Shown here: in pieces, positions 33,277 to 40,738 of the stretch
Position numbering within the stretch: the first letter of the stretch is position 1
Layout: the number at the start of each line of letters is the position of its first letter
DNA from: a virus
Length of the DNA stretch: 64,000 bases
Direction: 5' to 3' (one strand)
IMG/VR virus record: IMGVR_UViG_3300042546_000893
Location: 20,747 to 84,746 of that record
Translations under genes and position numbers: made by a program
Notes under the pieces: model-generated
The model's database searches: none
Told to the model about the DNA's origin: nothing
Seen by the model: only the letters and a program-made list of their open reading frames with translations

Positions 33277-33391
33277 AATATCTGTTACAAACAATGTTGT
33301 TGTGAATTGCGACTAAAGGGGGGATTGTCAGGTAAAGAATGATTCCAAAAATCATCCATTGGATAATGAATCTATGGTTTATCGTTATCAT
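33257..33391 (-). CDS. Small membrane protein, 44 aa
   Basis: ATG at 33391 overlaps the previous stop (ATGA); TAA at 33257. One hydrophobic helix (FIIQWMIFGIILYLTIPPLV) runs through the middle. Coupling on both sides supports it as a real gene though it is below usual length limits. Confidence 0.5.
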   Translation of the reverse strand: MITINHRFIIQWMIFGIILYLTIPPLVAIHNNIVCNRYYGFHKK

Positions 33392-33549
33392 AAATCCCCT
33401 TGAGCGTAGGCTTGACAGAAAGCTCCGGTATTGTCTGGGGTGCGATTATCAACAATATCAGCACCCCCTCTTTGTAAGCAAAGGAGATAAGTTAAGAACC
33501 AAACTACTATCCAAAACATCATTTCCTTTTTCGTGTACAAATTTGTCAT
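33388..33549 (-). CDS. Small membrane/secreted protein, 53 aa
   Basis: ATG at 33549 overlaps the stop of the 33546 gene (ATGA). The product has a hydrophobic segment (MFWIVVWFLTYLLCL) and then a short polar C-terminus with one Cys (NTGAFCQAYAQGD). It might be a signal-anchor peptide. No family recognised. Confidence 0.5.
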   Translation of the reverse strand: MTNLYTKKEMMFWIVVWFLTYLLCLQRGGADIVDNRTPDNTGAFCQAYAQGDL

Positions 33550-33812
33550 CGCTGCATTTTATTGTTGTTGTTGATGATTATGTCGGGCGATGGTTGACTA
33601 GGACGTTCAATGTATCTTGTTCCTCCTACAACAATAGGTGAAATAAATATCAGGAATATAAAACCTATTGGCAAAAGCATTATATTTGAAGACATTCCTG
33701 ATGATGTAGCATTCCGGTTTGGTTGTTGTTGGCAATCATCACTTGGTTGTTGATAGTTTTGACCGGGAGCTTCATAGTAATTGATATGGATTCCGTTCTT
33801 TCTGTTTGACAT
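33546..33812 (-). CDS. Single-pass membrane protein, 88 aa
   Basis: The N-terminal 40 residues are polar and Gln/Asn-rich. One hydrophobic helix (IMLLPIGFIFLIFISPIVVG) lies near residues 44-63 and is followed by a Pro/Asn-rich tail. Topology could be N-in or N-out. It is coupled to the downstream gene by overlap. Confidence 0.55.
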   Translation of the reverse strand: MSNRKNGIHINYYEAPGQNYQQPSDDCQQQPNRNATSSGMSSNIMLLPIGFIFLIFISPIVVGGTRYIERPSQPSPDIIINNNNKMQR

Positions 33813-33817
33813 TGTTT

Positions 33818-34231
33818 TTAATTGTTTTCAAATTTGTACATATTCACTGCACCACCATTAGGAGTCATCACAGTGTTGGGTGAAACTTGCGGCTGTAATG
33901 TTTGAGGCTGTGGTCTTGTTACTATATTTTGATAAATCAAACCTGCAACAATTCCAACTATTAACCACTGCCACCCATTTAACTTGTCAAAAAATTTATC
34001 TACCTTCATCGTTTTTTCTCCTAGTAATTCGTTAATTATTGAAAGTTTTTCGAGGTCTTTATCAGAACATTTGTCCTGTGACAAGATTCTGTTTTTCATT
34101 TGTCTAAGCTCAGAAGAACTTAAAGATGATTGTGTTTTGACTTCCGATGTTGAATCTGTACCCCGATAATCCTGAATCACCGTATCCGCGTTCTGCAATC
34201 TCTGGATTCTGTTGATACTGACGTGGCTCAT
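33818..34231 (-). CDS. Membrane-anchored helical protein, 137 aa
   Basis: I prefer the ATG at 34231 (MSHVSINRIQ) over 34342, to limit overlap with the secreted-protein gene. A charged helical domain is followed by a hydrophobic helix (WQWLIVGIVAGLIYQN) near residues 90-107 and a Gln/Pro-rich tail (RPQPQTLQPQ). It overlaps the 34110 gene by 122 bp in another frame. Both frames have plausible features, so an overlap gene pair is possible. Confidence 0.55.
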   Translation of the reverse strand: MSHVSINRIQRLQNADTVIQDYRGTDSTSEVKTQSSLSSSELRQMKNRILSQDKCSDKDLEKLSIINELLGEKTMKVDKFFDKLNGWQWLIVGIVAGLIYQNIVTRPQPQTLQPQVSPNTVMTPNGGAVNMYKFENN

Positions 34232-34496
34232 ATTCTTGGTTTTCTTGGGGTAATGTGTATTCGTATTCTTGGATGGTTCGACGGTTTTGGCACGGTCTTT
34301 GTGGCATAGTTTCTGTTTGCAAATATGCCTGTTGAAACTCATAACCTGGCGGGAGTTGTGCCAAGGCGTGACCTGTCATAGAGGGCGAGACAAGGCATAA
34401 GACAAGGCTTGTGCCAAGTCGTGCCAAGGTTTTGTGAGAAATTGCCGTGTCGCATGACAGGTTGTCGTGAACCAACGGGAGAAGAATTGTATCCAT
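34110..34496 (-). CDS. Secreted protein with signal peptide, 128 aa
   Basis: A hydrophobic stretch (GTSLVLCLVSPSMTGHALAQ) ending in ALAQ, a good signal-peptidase I site, lies near residues 28-47. The mature part is Gln/Tyr/Pro/Glu-rich and likely disordered, with repeats of QEYEPRQYQQ type. The start overlaps the stop of the upstream gene. The region after 34231 is shared with another frame, so the C-terminal part is less certain. Confidence 0.5.
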   Translation of the reverse strand: MDTILLPLVHDNLSCDTAISHKTLARLGTSLVLCLVSPSMTGHALAQLPPGYEFQQAYLQTETMPQRPCQNRRTIQEYEYTLPQENQEYEPRQYQQNPEIAERGYGDSGLSGYRFNIGSQNTIIFKFF

Positions 34497-34690
34497 TATT
34501 TTGAGTCCTTTTGCACTATGTTAATGAATTGGTTTTTTGCAGAGAGTAGACTGCAAATACCGTTTGCATTTGCTTGTAGCATCCAGATGACACTACCACC
34601 TCCAATACCCGTTCCAATTATTAGGAGTATGATTGTGTTAATCATTGACTTCTTAATATTGTTTGCTGTTTTTGCGATAGATGACACCAT
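34496..34690 (-). CDS. Small membrane protein with glycine-rich helix, 64 aa
   Basis: I chose the ATG at 34690 (MVSSIAKTANN); one at 34717 is possible. The single helix TIILLIIGTGIGGGSVIWML holds GTGIGGG, a helix-weakening pattern like those cut by rhomboids and like glycine-zipper coat proteins. It opens the run of small membrane genes. Function unknown. Confidence 0.6.
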   Translation of the reverse strand: MVSSIAKTANNIKKSMINTIILLIIGTGIGGGSVIWMLQANANGICSLLSAKNQFINIVQKDSK

Positions 34691-34768
34691 AATCTGTACC
34701 TGGTTTTTACTTAACAAATCCCTCCGTGCATAAGAAAAACCACATCGGGATACTGCTTTTTGATTGGT

Positions 34769-35314
34769 TTATTTGCCCTCTGGCAACGCAAAGTAATTGA
34801 GAATGTTTTCGCTTCCGGTAAGTTGAAATCGATCTGCTCTTTCAACCTCTCGAATCTCGGCATCAATAATCATTCCCACTTGATTGAAACAGGTTGTTAC
34901 TTTTGCAAATTCAAAGCCTTGGGCAAAATGTTCTAAGACTTTATCTTGTAGTTTTTCCGCAGCCAGTTCGACAACCTTGGGGGCTATTTGTTCGGCTAAA
35001 TTGTCAGCCATTTTGTCGATTGTTTCAGCCATAGATCCGGCTGCGTGTTCTGTTTTTCCCCCCGCTTTCTTCTGTTGGGATTGCAAGTCTTTAACGTATT
35101 TTTCAACGGCTTGGGAAACAGACAATGAGTGGGTTTGTTGTATTCCGATAATTGAAGAAAGAATCGCTACCATCCCATTTTGAGGAACTTTTGTCGCGTC
35201 AAGATGGAAGTTTTCTGCTAATGCAGAAATGATTAATCTGGCTCTTTCTGGCTTGATTCCAACCGCAGATGCGATCGCGTCAAGGTCGTAGTTTTGTTGA
35301 GTTTGTGCTGTCAT
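34769..35314 (-). CDS. Hypothetical helical protein, 181 aa
   Basis: The first 30 residues (YDLDAIASAVGIKPERARLI) look like a helix-turn-helix. The rest is helical and acidic, with EKYVKDLQSQQKKAGGK and two amphipathic helices (MAETIDKMADNLAEQI). Coupled by ATGA to the upstream HTH gene. It might be a plasmid-style accessory or regulatory protein. Family unknown. Confidence 0.55.
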   Translation of the reverse strand: MTAQTQQNYDLDAIASAVGIKPERARLIISALAENFHLDATKVPQNGMVAILSSIIGIQQTHSLSVSQAVEKYVKDLQSQQKKAGGKTEHAAGSMAETIDKMADNLAEQIAPKVVELAAEKLQDKVLEHFAQGFEFAKVTTCFNQVGMIIDAEIREVERADRFQLTGSENILNYFALPEGK

Positions 35315-35568
35315 AATCCTCTTAATTTAATGTCGTTTAAAATCCGTTCACGGGTTCGAGTTCTTGCCCTGTTTTTATACTCGATTAACTTGCTTGCAGC
35401 ATCAGCCGAAATCATGCCGTCATTGGGTTGAAAATCAAATTCCTCTGGGCTTAAAACGCCTCGGAGGTCTTGACATAGGGTTCGGAGGTAATTAACCGAA
35501 ACTCCTAAACTCTCGGCTACCTGCTCACGGGTAAAATGGGTAATTTCCTCAATACTTGCGCTCCGCAT
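35311..35568 (-). CDS. Small HTH regulator, 85 aa
   Basis: A clear HTH: EQVAESLGVSVNYLRTLCQD near residues 16-35, of MerR/excisionase type, with a basic C-terminal tail (KNRARTRTRER). It is the first gene of the 28-35 kb minus-strand module and lies next to two possible operators at 35599-35683. It is a good candidate regulator of the module. Confidence 0.65.
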   Translation of the reverse strand: MRSASIEEITHFTREQVAESLGVSVNYLRTLCQDLRGVLSPEEFDFQPNDGMISADAASKLIEYKNRARTRTRERILNDIKLRGL

Positions 35569-35598
35569 AAATGATTACAAATCGTTTGGTTTCTGTTT

Positions 35599-35683
35599 GT
35601 TAAGCGAAATGAAACGCTTAACTAACAACAACAATAAACCCATATCAAAGGGGCGACAATTCACTTGTGATTGCACTTGTGAA
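35599..35683. promoter_or_regulatory. Candidate operators upstream of the membrane module
   Basis: Two signals lie here. GTTAAGCG (35599-35606) and CGCTTAAC (35615-35622) form a perfect 8-bp inverted repeat. CACTTGTGA occurs twice directly (35662-35670 and 35674-35682), framed by TTCAC/GTGAA. They suit binding by the HTH protein at 35311 or the XRE protein at 35757. Confidence 0.45.
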
Positions 35684-35700
35684 CAAGATTGATAGACACT

Positions 35701-35735
35701 AAAAAACCCTCCGCAGTAAAGGACTGGAGAGGGTT
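35701..35735 (-). terminator. Minus-strand terminator
   Basis: On the minus strand CCCTCTCC and GGAGGG form a stem followed by six T residues. It would end the short transcript of the XRE gene at 35757. Confidence 0.65.
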
Positions 35736-35756
35736 TGGTTTTGAGTTTTCAATTTG

Positions 35757-35945
35757 TCATTGGTAGTTGGCTAATACTTTCTGGGCTTCTTTTATAGCTC
35801 TTGGTGATGGGTTGCGATCGCCTGAACTCCATTTGCTAACTGCGCTTACAGAATAATCCATTTCTTCGGCTATCTTTTCGATAGTCCAACCTAACCGACT
35901 TTGCAGTAAATGAACTGGGTTAATACGGTCGCTTTGTGCAAACAT
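35757..35945 (-). CDS. XRE-family HTH protein, 62 aa
   Basis: A compact Cro/CI-like HTH: RLGWTIEKIAEEMDYSVSAV, then SKWSSGDRNPSPRAIKEAQ. Length equals a bare DNA-binding domain like Cro. The gene has its own terminator. With the longer XRE protein at 40050, it could form a two-regulator switch. Confidence 0.75.
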   Translation of the reverse strand: MFAQSDRINPVHLLQSRLGWTIEKIAEEMDYSVSAVSKWSSGDRNPSPRAIKEAQKVLANYQ

Positions 35946-35981
35946 TGTAATAGCCTCAACTGGGTTAAAGAATGGGTTGGG

Positions 35982-36015
35982 GTGGGGCTGATCGGCTGAT
36001 ATCCGGTCAGCCCCT
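35982..36015. other. GC-rich inverted repeat between divergent regulators
   Basis: GGGGCTGATCGG pairs with CCGGTCAGCCCC across a short loop with one mismatch near the middle. It lies between the XRE gene (minus) and the gene at 36071 (plus). It may be an operator or leader structure. No T-run follows. Confidence 0.45.
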
Positions 36016-36070
36016 TTCAGTATTTGTGTTAATGTTATGCTGATTATATGCTAAACGACATAAAAAAACA

Positions 36071-36322
36071 ATGGACAAAAGGTATAGAATTACGATTAAG
36101 ATCCCTGCGTGGCATAATAAGCGATTAAGGGAATGGGCAGCACTCAAGGGTGTAGCACCCACAACCTTGGCGGGTAACGTATTGCAAGCTCGAATAGAAG
36201 CAAACGACCAACAAATTGTGGCGATGTTAAAGTCTCGGTCTGAGGATGAAGGATTAACTATTGAGGAATTTATTAAAAAGATTGTCAATGATTCAGATGA
36301 TCAAGAAAAGCCCACTAGGTAG
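36071..36322 (+). CDS. Small ribbon-helix-helix-like protein, 83 aa
   Basis: The start RYRITIKIPAWHNKRLREWA gives a strand followed by a helix as in CopG/Arc repressors, then LKGVAPTTLAGNVLQARIEA. The C-terminus is acidic. It lies alone on the plus strand facing minus-strand genes. A regulatory or antitoxin-like role is possible; no toxin partner is obvious next to it. Confidence 0.6.
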   Translation: MDKRYRITIKIPAWHNKRLREWAALKGVAPTTLAGNVLQARIEANDQQIVAMLKSRSEDEGLTIEEFIKKIVNDSDDQEKPTR

Positions 36323-36348
36323 AGTGAGCTTCTTTGGAGTTATCGGGA

Positions 36349-36678
36349 CTAAAACAAACTTAATTGACCTTCACTAACCGTTTTACTTTTGGGATTGTTC
36401 CACGACTCCCCCCTAGAGTTTACACAATTTCGCCAGTGAGGGTAGGTTTTAAATGGCTTGCCTAGCGCGATAAACTTTTGAATTAACCGCAGTTCCTCAA
36501 GCCATATCTTGTAGGGTGAATGTTCCCTGATTCCGAAGGGGTAGCGGTCGTTGCAATACTTCCGGGCATCCTTAGAGTTGGTTTGTTCGCCCAAACAAGC
36601 GCATTGCATCTCATACTCAAGGAGGGAGTTTGATATTCGATTAATCGCATGATCACGCCACGATACTGATTTTTTCAT
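36349..36678 (-). CDS. Hypothetical early protein, 109 aa
   Basis: Soluble, basic, with several Cys (ACLGEQ, KYCNDRYPFG) and an aromatic stretch (HSPYKIWLEELRLI). Ends in EGQLSLF, a clamp-binding-like QLSLF tail resembling beta-clamp-interaction peptides. That last point is an inference from the short motif. Starts one base after the previous stop. Confidence 0.5.
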   Translation of the reverse strand: MKKSVSWRDHAINRISNSLLEYEMQCACLGEQTNSKDARKYCNDRYPFGIREHSPYKIWLEELRLIQKFIALGKPFKTYPHWRNCVNSRGESWNNPKSKTVSEGQLSLF

Positions 36679-36679
36679 T

Positions 36680-36853
36680 TCAACTACCTTCTGAACGATA
36701 ATTCAACCAATACCAAAAAGCAATGATCTGGTAGTCGTAGCGACTTTTGCGGTAGACAAGATTCCACCATATTTTAAAGTTAACTGTGCAGTCATGGATT
36801 CCGTCATAGAGTCCGCCACGGGTTTCGTCGCGCATCCGATCAAATAATTTCAT
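36680..36853 (-). CDS. Small aromatic protein, 57 aa
   Basis: I found this frame by reading the minus strand. ATG 36853 to TGA 36680. The product is rich in Tyr, Trp and Arg (FKIWWNLVYRKSRYDYQII). It sits one base before the next start, implying coupling. Function unknown. Confidence 0.55.
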   Translation of the reverse strand: MKLFDRMRDETRGGLYDGIHDCTVNFKIWWNLVYRKSRYDYQIIAFWYWLNYRSEGS

Positions 36854-36886
36854 TGTTTTAATCCTCTAGGGTCTGAGTAGTGGCAA

Positions 36887-37087
36887 TCATAGGCTTGTAA
36901 TATTTAATTGAATGGGAACCTCGTAGCTTGTCAGCAAACCCTTTTTACTCATCTTTGCTAACTCAACCTGAACGTCTGCTATTTCAAATTGAATCTTTTT
37001 CTCGGCTCCCAATGGGGTGACTCCATCACAATTCAGGACTTCAATTAAATTCTCTGAGATTCTCCTATCTAATAAATGGAATTGCAT
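36887..37087 (-). CDS. Hypothetical early protein, 66 aa
   Basis: A small protein with an amphipathic helix (RRISENLIEVLNCDG) and a beta stretch. Overlaps the upstream gene's end by 23 bp. No family recognised; operon position is the main support. Confidence 0.4.
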   Translation of the reverse strand: MQFHLLDRRISENLIEVLNCDGVTPLGAEKKIQFEIADVQVELAKMSKKGLLTSYEVPIQLNITSL

Positions 37088-37355
37088 TGTCTTTTAAAAC
37101 CTCAAACCACTGCGCCTCTGTTGGCATCAGGTGTTCGTTATTTTTGATTGGATAAGGGAATATTCTCCTTGCCACTTTAGATGCTGCGATCGCGTCGGAC
37201 TTTGAAACAAAATGACCGGGCAACAAAAGACCGGATGGAATATGAGTAACACCCCAGTAATCGTCATCACACCGGTTAACTGCCAACCATTTTCTAGCTG
37301 TGGCTTGAGCTTTTCCTAGTCCATAAATTGTCTGTGTTGTAATTGTTTTTCTCAT
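37065..37355 (-). CDS. Hypothetical early protein, 96 aa
   Basis: Begins MRKTITTQTIYGLGKAQATA, then WGVTHIPSGLLLPGHFVSKS, a compact mixed fold. Coupled to the upstream gene by a 4-bp overlap. Family unknown. Confidence 0.5.
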   Translation of the reverse strand: MRKTITTQTIYGLGKAQATARKWLAVNRCDDDYWGVTHIPSGLLLPGHFVSKSDAIAASKVARRIFPYPIKNNEHLMPTEAQWFEVLKDNAIPFIR

Positions 37356-37537
37356 ATTCTCCTTGTCCTTGTAATAACCGAAACTGGTGTACCTTTCCAG
37401 TTTTCCTCAATAAAAAACTTGTCATTGCCTAGAAGGTTTAACCTTTCACATTCCTTTCTAGCTTCGCTGTGTCTTGAACTTGAAAATACAACTTGACCTA
37501 AACTATTCTTGACTACAAAGCCTTTAAATTCGCTCAT
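37352..37537 (-). CDS. Hypothetical early protein, 61 aa
   Basis: A short protein with FKGFVVKNSLGQVVFSSSRH, beta-hairpin-like, then a helix and a basic end. Precedes and overlaps the 37065 gene. Family unknown. Confidence 0.45.
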   Translation of the reverse strand: MSEFKGFVVKNSLGQVVFSSSRHSEARKECERLNLLGNDKFFIEENWKGTPVSVITRTRRI

Positions 37538-37669
37538 TGTCCTCCTGTTAATTTGTTAAAAAAAGGGTAGTTCAAGGGTCTTTCCTACCCCGGATTCGTC
37601 TTACTTACACAAACACCAGATGACTGATGATCCTCGTCTAAACATCACCTCCTTTCTGTTGAGTTGAAG

Positions 37670-38011
37670 TTATGCGATCGCTAATTCCCCAGAATTAACC
37701 TCAACAATCTCCCCCAATGCAAGGATGAAAGACTCCTCCCCTTGCTTGATTGTTTTCTCTCCCTGACTCCATTCTGGTTTGGGAATACCTTTCCCTATCC
37801 CTAACAATTCAACTGTTACAGACGGGCGTTTTTTGCCGTAACCATTACGAATAACCAGGTGGGTTATCGGCTTGTCAAATCGAGCATAATAATATTGATT
37901 GATTTTTCGGTATTCTTCTTTTTTAACACCACTGGCAATCATTCTAAACCAGTCATCATTGACAGCTAAAGTTAAAGTTCTACTTGTGATTTCGTAGCCT
38001 TTGTAGTTCAT
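37670..38011 (-). CDS. ASCH-like domain protein, 113 aa
   Basis: The N-terminal segment TLAVNDDWFRMIASGVKKEE followed by YRKIN matches the start of ASCH domains, where a helix with SG.K..E.R is conserved. The rest is beta-rich. ASCH domains bind RNA or modified nucleosides. In phages they often occur in early operons. The call is moderate. Confidence 0.6.
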   Translation of the reverse strand: MNYKGYEITSRTLTLAVNDDWFRMIASGVKKEEYRKINQYYYARFDKPITHLVIRNGYGKKRPSVTVELLGIGKGIPKPEWSQGEKTIKQGEESFILALGEIVEVNSGELAIA

Positions 38012-38084
38012 AATTTCTGTGTTGTAGAGTTTTGAATTGGGGGAATTTCACCCCCAGAGTTAAGTTAAAAACCAAGGCAATTAT

Positions 38085-38966
38085 TTAGAAATCAATACCC
38101 GCAGCCGCCAATGCTTCCACATCACTAACAGGGGGTAGCGCCGCCATAATTTGTTCGGGTTGAATCAAGGGGCGTTTAGGCTGTAATCCTTGGATACAAA
38201 AATCTTTAACTTCAGAATCAAAGCCAACAAAGTAGTTTTTCCATGTTTCTAGTGTGGGCTTTTCGTAGCTCACAACTTTACACGCGGGACTTTTTATTTT
38301 ATCCCCTGCTAACTCGCGTTTGGTAGTAAAAGCAAAAACACAAAGGGACTTGAACATCTGTGTTTTTTCACTAGCGGGAATGCCATTAACTATGGCGTGG
38401 CACGATGTTAAGTCACTGATAAATTTTCCCCATTCAATTGAAAAACTAGCTTGAGCCGCGCCTTTCAATTTGAGGCTTAAAGGTACTTGGTGCAACGGCT
38501 TGTTATTTTCGTCAAGTAAGATGATGTCGAACGCCTGGAAGTTTTGAAAGTTATCATTTTCTTTGTGAATAGCTTTCTTGTAATAACCAGCAAAAACAAT
38601 ATGTTCTTGTTCTTTTGTCGCGGCTTTATCTAATGCCAGAACTGGAGTCCGAGGACAAACGAGTGCGCGCATTGACGTGAACAGCAACCCTTGTTCTTTT
38701 TTGTCTCCACTTGCAAAGGCATAATCAATAAGGGTTTTTTCGTCAAAGTTTAACCATCCGGCTTTTGCGGCTTGATCAATGGGGATAAAATAACCGCATT
38801 GTGACGGGTCTTCCCCTCGCATGGCTTGAATGCGGGGAAGTTTTGCATCTGGATTGATGTATTCCTCAGACGCAAATTCATCACGGATGACGGATTTACC
38901 CTCGTCCATTGGTTTAATTTCAGTTTGCATAACTTCGGTTTCAGTGGTTTTTGTTGTGGTTTTCAT
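38085..38966 (-). CDS. Hypothetical protein (DUF5895-like), 293 aa
   Basis: The start at 38966 is chosen because the longer frame begins with atypical residues. The protein carries KLPRIQAMRGEDPSQCGYFI, then GWLNFDEKTLIDYAF, and a helical C-terminus. I associate this with a cyanobacterial DUF5895 family from memory and cannot verify it. Highly expressed early protein of unknown function is a likely description. No membrane segment or signal. Confidence 0.5.
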   Translation of the reverse strand: MKTTTKTTETEVMQTEIKPMDEGKSVIRDEFASEEYINPDAKLPRIQAMRGEDPSQCGYFIPIDQAAKAGWLNFDEKTLIDYAFASGDKKEQGLLFTSMRALVCPRTPVLALDKAATKEQEHIVFAGYYKKAIHKENDNFQNFQAFDIILLDENNKPLHQVPLSLKLKGAAQASFSIEWGKFISDLTSCHAIVNGIPASEKTQMFKSLCVFAFTTKRELAGDKIKSPACKVVSYEKPTLETWKNYFVGFDSEVKDFCIQGLQPKRPLIQPEQIMAALPPVSDVEALAAAGIDF

Positions 38967-39057
38967 TGGATTTCTGTTAGGTTTATTCGGGCTTAATCGC
39001 ACCGCCCCAACGCTTCACAAATCAAGGTATTTATGAAGCGTAAGGGAAGGGTGATTA

Positions 39058-39291
39058 TTAGTTGCGTGCTTTGTACATATCAAAAGGACAAAAATCGTCA
39101 TCCGGCATTTCAGAAAAGAATCTGTCGCTACCGTCAGCAAATAGAATAATTCCCCCTGAATCGTTGGGGTTCTTGATAAAAATGTCCCCCGCTGGATTTA
39201 AAAAATAATCCAGACTTAAACTAGATCCACGATCAGATCCGATCTCATAGGCTCTATCTAAATTTTTTCTGTCCATGTTAGTTTTCTCCAA
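39058..39291 (-). CDS. Hypothetical early protein, 77 aa
   Basis: Acidic and Ser/Gly/Asp-rich (IGSDRGSSLSLDYFLNPAGD), with a C-terminal cysteine. Overlaps the next gene by 14 bp. Family unknown. Confidence 0.45.
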   Translation of the reverse strand: MEKTNMDRKNLDRAYEIGSDRGSSLSLDYFLNPAGDIFIKNPNDSGGIILFADGSDRFFSEMPDDDFCPFDMYKARN

Positions 39292-39481
39292 GAATTGAAT
39301 TAATTAATTCGTTAAACTCATTCATTGTTCCCTGTGGAATCTGCTTAATAATTGCAGGGATCAAAACATCGTCAATCTCAATACATCGGTCGTTATAGGT
39401 TTCGTTGAACTCGACAATGAAGTCGCGTTCTTCTATTAATTCGACGAATCTTTCAGCTAACTCTTTGACATCATCCATCAC
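39278..39481 (-). CDS. Hypothetical early protein, 67 aa
   Basis: Strongly acidic and helical (KELAERFVELIEERDFIVEF). Couples with the previous gene by a 4-bp overlap. Acidic small early proteins may mimic DNA or inhibit host factors, but nothing here proves it. Confidence 0.45.
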   Translation of the reverse strand: MMDDVKELAERFVELIEERDFIVEFNETYNDRCIEIDDVLIPAIIKQIPQGTMNEFNELINSILGEN

Positions 39482-39927
39482 GCCACCTCCTCAGTCCATG
39501 ACTGCTCAATTAAGCAGTCAACAGCTAACTGAAAACTGCTGTGTCGGGATTGGGAATATTGATACCCTTTTCCGTGAACTAACATCTCGGAAACAGCGTA
39601 AAACTGTTTGCGGTATTGGACTATATAGCCTAATTTGCAGCCCAGTTCCCAGATAGCCGTCCCTGTTTCTTTGGCTAACTTGACAACTTCAACTTTTTCT
39701 TCGGGCTGGCTTTTTGCTTGGATCTGTTCCCAGTAGTAGGAAAACTGATCGACTGAGATAGGAACAGCCCCAACTCCGACCCGATACCAAATAATCCCTT
39801 CAACGACATTACTAATGGCTTTGATGTCTTCTGGTTTGTAGGCTGCTTCGGTTCCATAGGTGAAATTGTCCCAACTCAAGACTTGAGCAACGATGTCTAG
39901 GTCGTAAATGTTAGATTTGGGTGTCAT
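39478..39927 (-). CDS. Hypothetical early protein, 149 aa
   Basis: First gene after the left promoter/operator at 40011-40042. Mixed alpha/beta sequence with YGTEAAYKPEDIKAISNVV and a helical end. No motif recognised. Because it is the first gene under the putative repressor-controlled promoter, it is likely an early lytic or establishment protein. Confidence 0.5.
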   Translation of the reverse strand: MTPKSNIYDLDIVAQVLSWDNFTYGTEAAYKPEDIKAISNVVEGIIWYRVGVGAVPISVDQFSYYWEQIQAKSQPEEKVEVVKLAKETGTAIWELGCKLGYIVQYRKQFYAVSEMLVHGKGYQYSQSRHSSFQLAVDCLIEQSWTEEVA

Positions 39928-40010
39928 GGTTTTAATTGGGTTTTATCCCGTAAGGCGGTTGGCATTTGACCTCAGAAATCTGGGTGCTGACCGCTTTTGG
40001 CTTTGTATCT

Positions 40011-40042
40011 ACAATCTTATAATACCATTATAAGATTGTCAA
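40011..40042 (-). promoter_or_regulatory. Leftward promoter overlapped by a perfect 12-bp palindrome
   Basis: ACAATCTTATAA (40011-40022) and TTATAAGATTGT (40028-40039) form a perfect inverted repeat with a 5-bp spacer. On the minus strand TTGACA (40042-40037) and TAAGAT (40019-40014) are 17 bp apart, so the palindrome covers the promoter. Binding would block leftward transcription. Confidence 0.7.
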
Positions 40043-40049
40043 GCGATTT

Positions 40050-40310
40050 TCAAAAGTTTTTTACAAGTACCGTAGGGAAGACTGAACTAATGTCACTGCC
40101 AAGACTCCACAGCAAAGCATCCAGCTTTTCTCTACTCACAGCCTCAACTTCTCCAAGCTCTAATTTAATGATCGTTGGCTCCGAGACTGTTCCATTGGTT
40201 AATTCAGCCAACTGCCGACGCGATAATTTTGTAGCATCTCTAATCTTTCTTAGTGCTGCGCCAGCCTTCTTATCCCAGGAAATCATCAAGACCCGACTAT
40301 AAGGAATCAT
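40050..40310 (-). CDS. XRE-family transcriptional repressor, 86 aa
   Basis: The HTH core is AALRKIRDATKLSRRQLAEL, then TVSEPTIIKLELGEVEAVSR, with a short hydrophobic C-terminus. This is the phage repressor/Cro fold without a protease-sensitive C-terminal domain. It is flanked by related palindromes: a perfect one at 40011-40039 and a shorter one at 40352-40370. This arrangement strongly resembles an autoregulated lysogeny switch. Confidence 0.75.
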   Translation of the reverse strand: MIPYSRVLMISWDKKAGAALRKIRDATKLSRRQLAELTNGTVSEPTIIKLELGEVEAVSREKLDALLWSLGSDISSVFPTVLVKNF

Positions 40311-40351
40311 AATTTCTCCATCCGTGCCACCGTTACTTTTTTTTATCTTTT

Positions 40352-40386
40352 CTTATATTGACATTATAAGATTCTTCGTTTATCAT
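40352..40386 (+). promoter_or_regulatory. Rightward promoter with second operator
   Basis: TTGACA (40358-40363) and TATCAT (40381-40386) are 17 bp apart, pointing to the replication block. CTTATA (40352-40357) and TATAAG (40365-40370) form an inverted repeat around the -35 box, sharing its half-site with the 40011 palindrome. Confidence 0.65.
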
Positions 40387-40738
40387 AGCAATAGTCAAGG
40401 AATTTGGCAAGACCATCTGACCAAATCCCTAGCTCCCTAGAAACAACGAAGCTACCCCCTGATGGACTGCGAGAACAAAAGGGGTTTCCAGAACCGGATT
40501 TAGCTTTGTTGAAATTTTAGGGTTAAAACCAACAATTTATTGAAACGGGAGAAATTGCCTATATAAAAACGAAAACGGTCTGATTGTAGATACCTATTTA
40601 CTTGTCAAAAGCCGGGGCGAAGTTTCAAGCCTTCCCCCTTGGTTTCCTTTCAAAGATTGACTCCAACTTAACTACAAAAAGCAAGAAGTCAACAACCCAA
40701 AACCCTGTAAGAGTAAAATCCATCGTAGCCAATCAAAA
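40387..40738 (+). other. Long non-coding leader of the replication block
   Basis: No convincing gene is seen in about 350 bp between the rightward promoter and 40739. Several short inverted repeats occur, such as GGAATTTGG/CCAAATCC near 40400-40430. It may be a structured leader, an antitermination region or hold a small RNA. Confidence 0.4.

Noticed and set aside
36071-36322. Toxin-antitoxin pair
   Set aside because: The RHH-like protein lacks an adjacent overlapping partner gene on the same strand.
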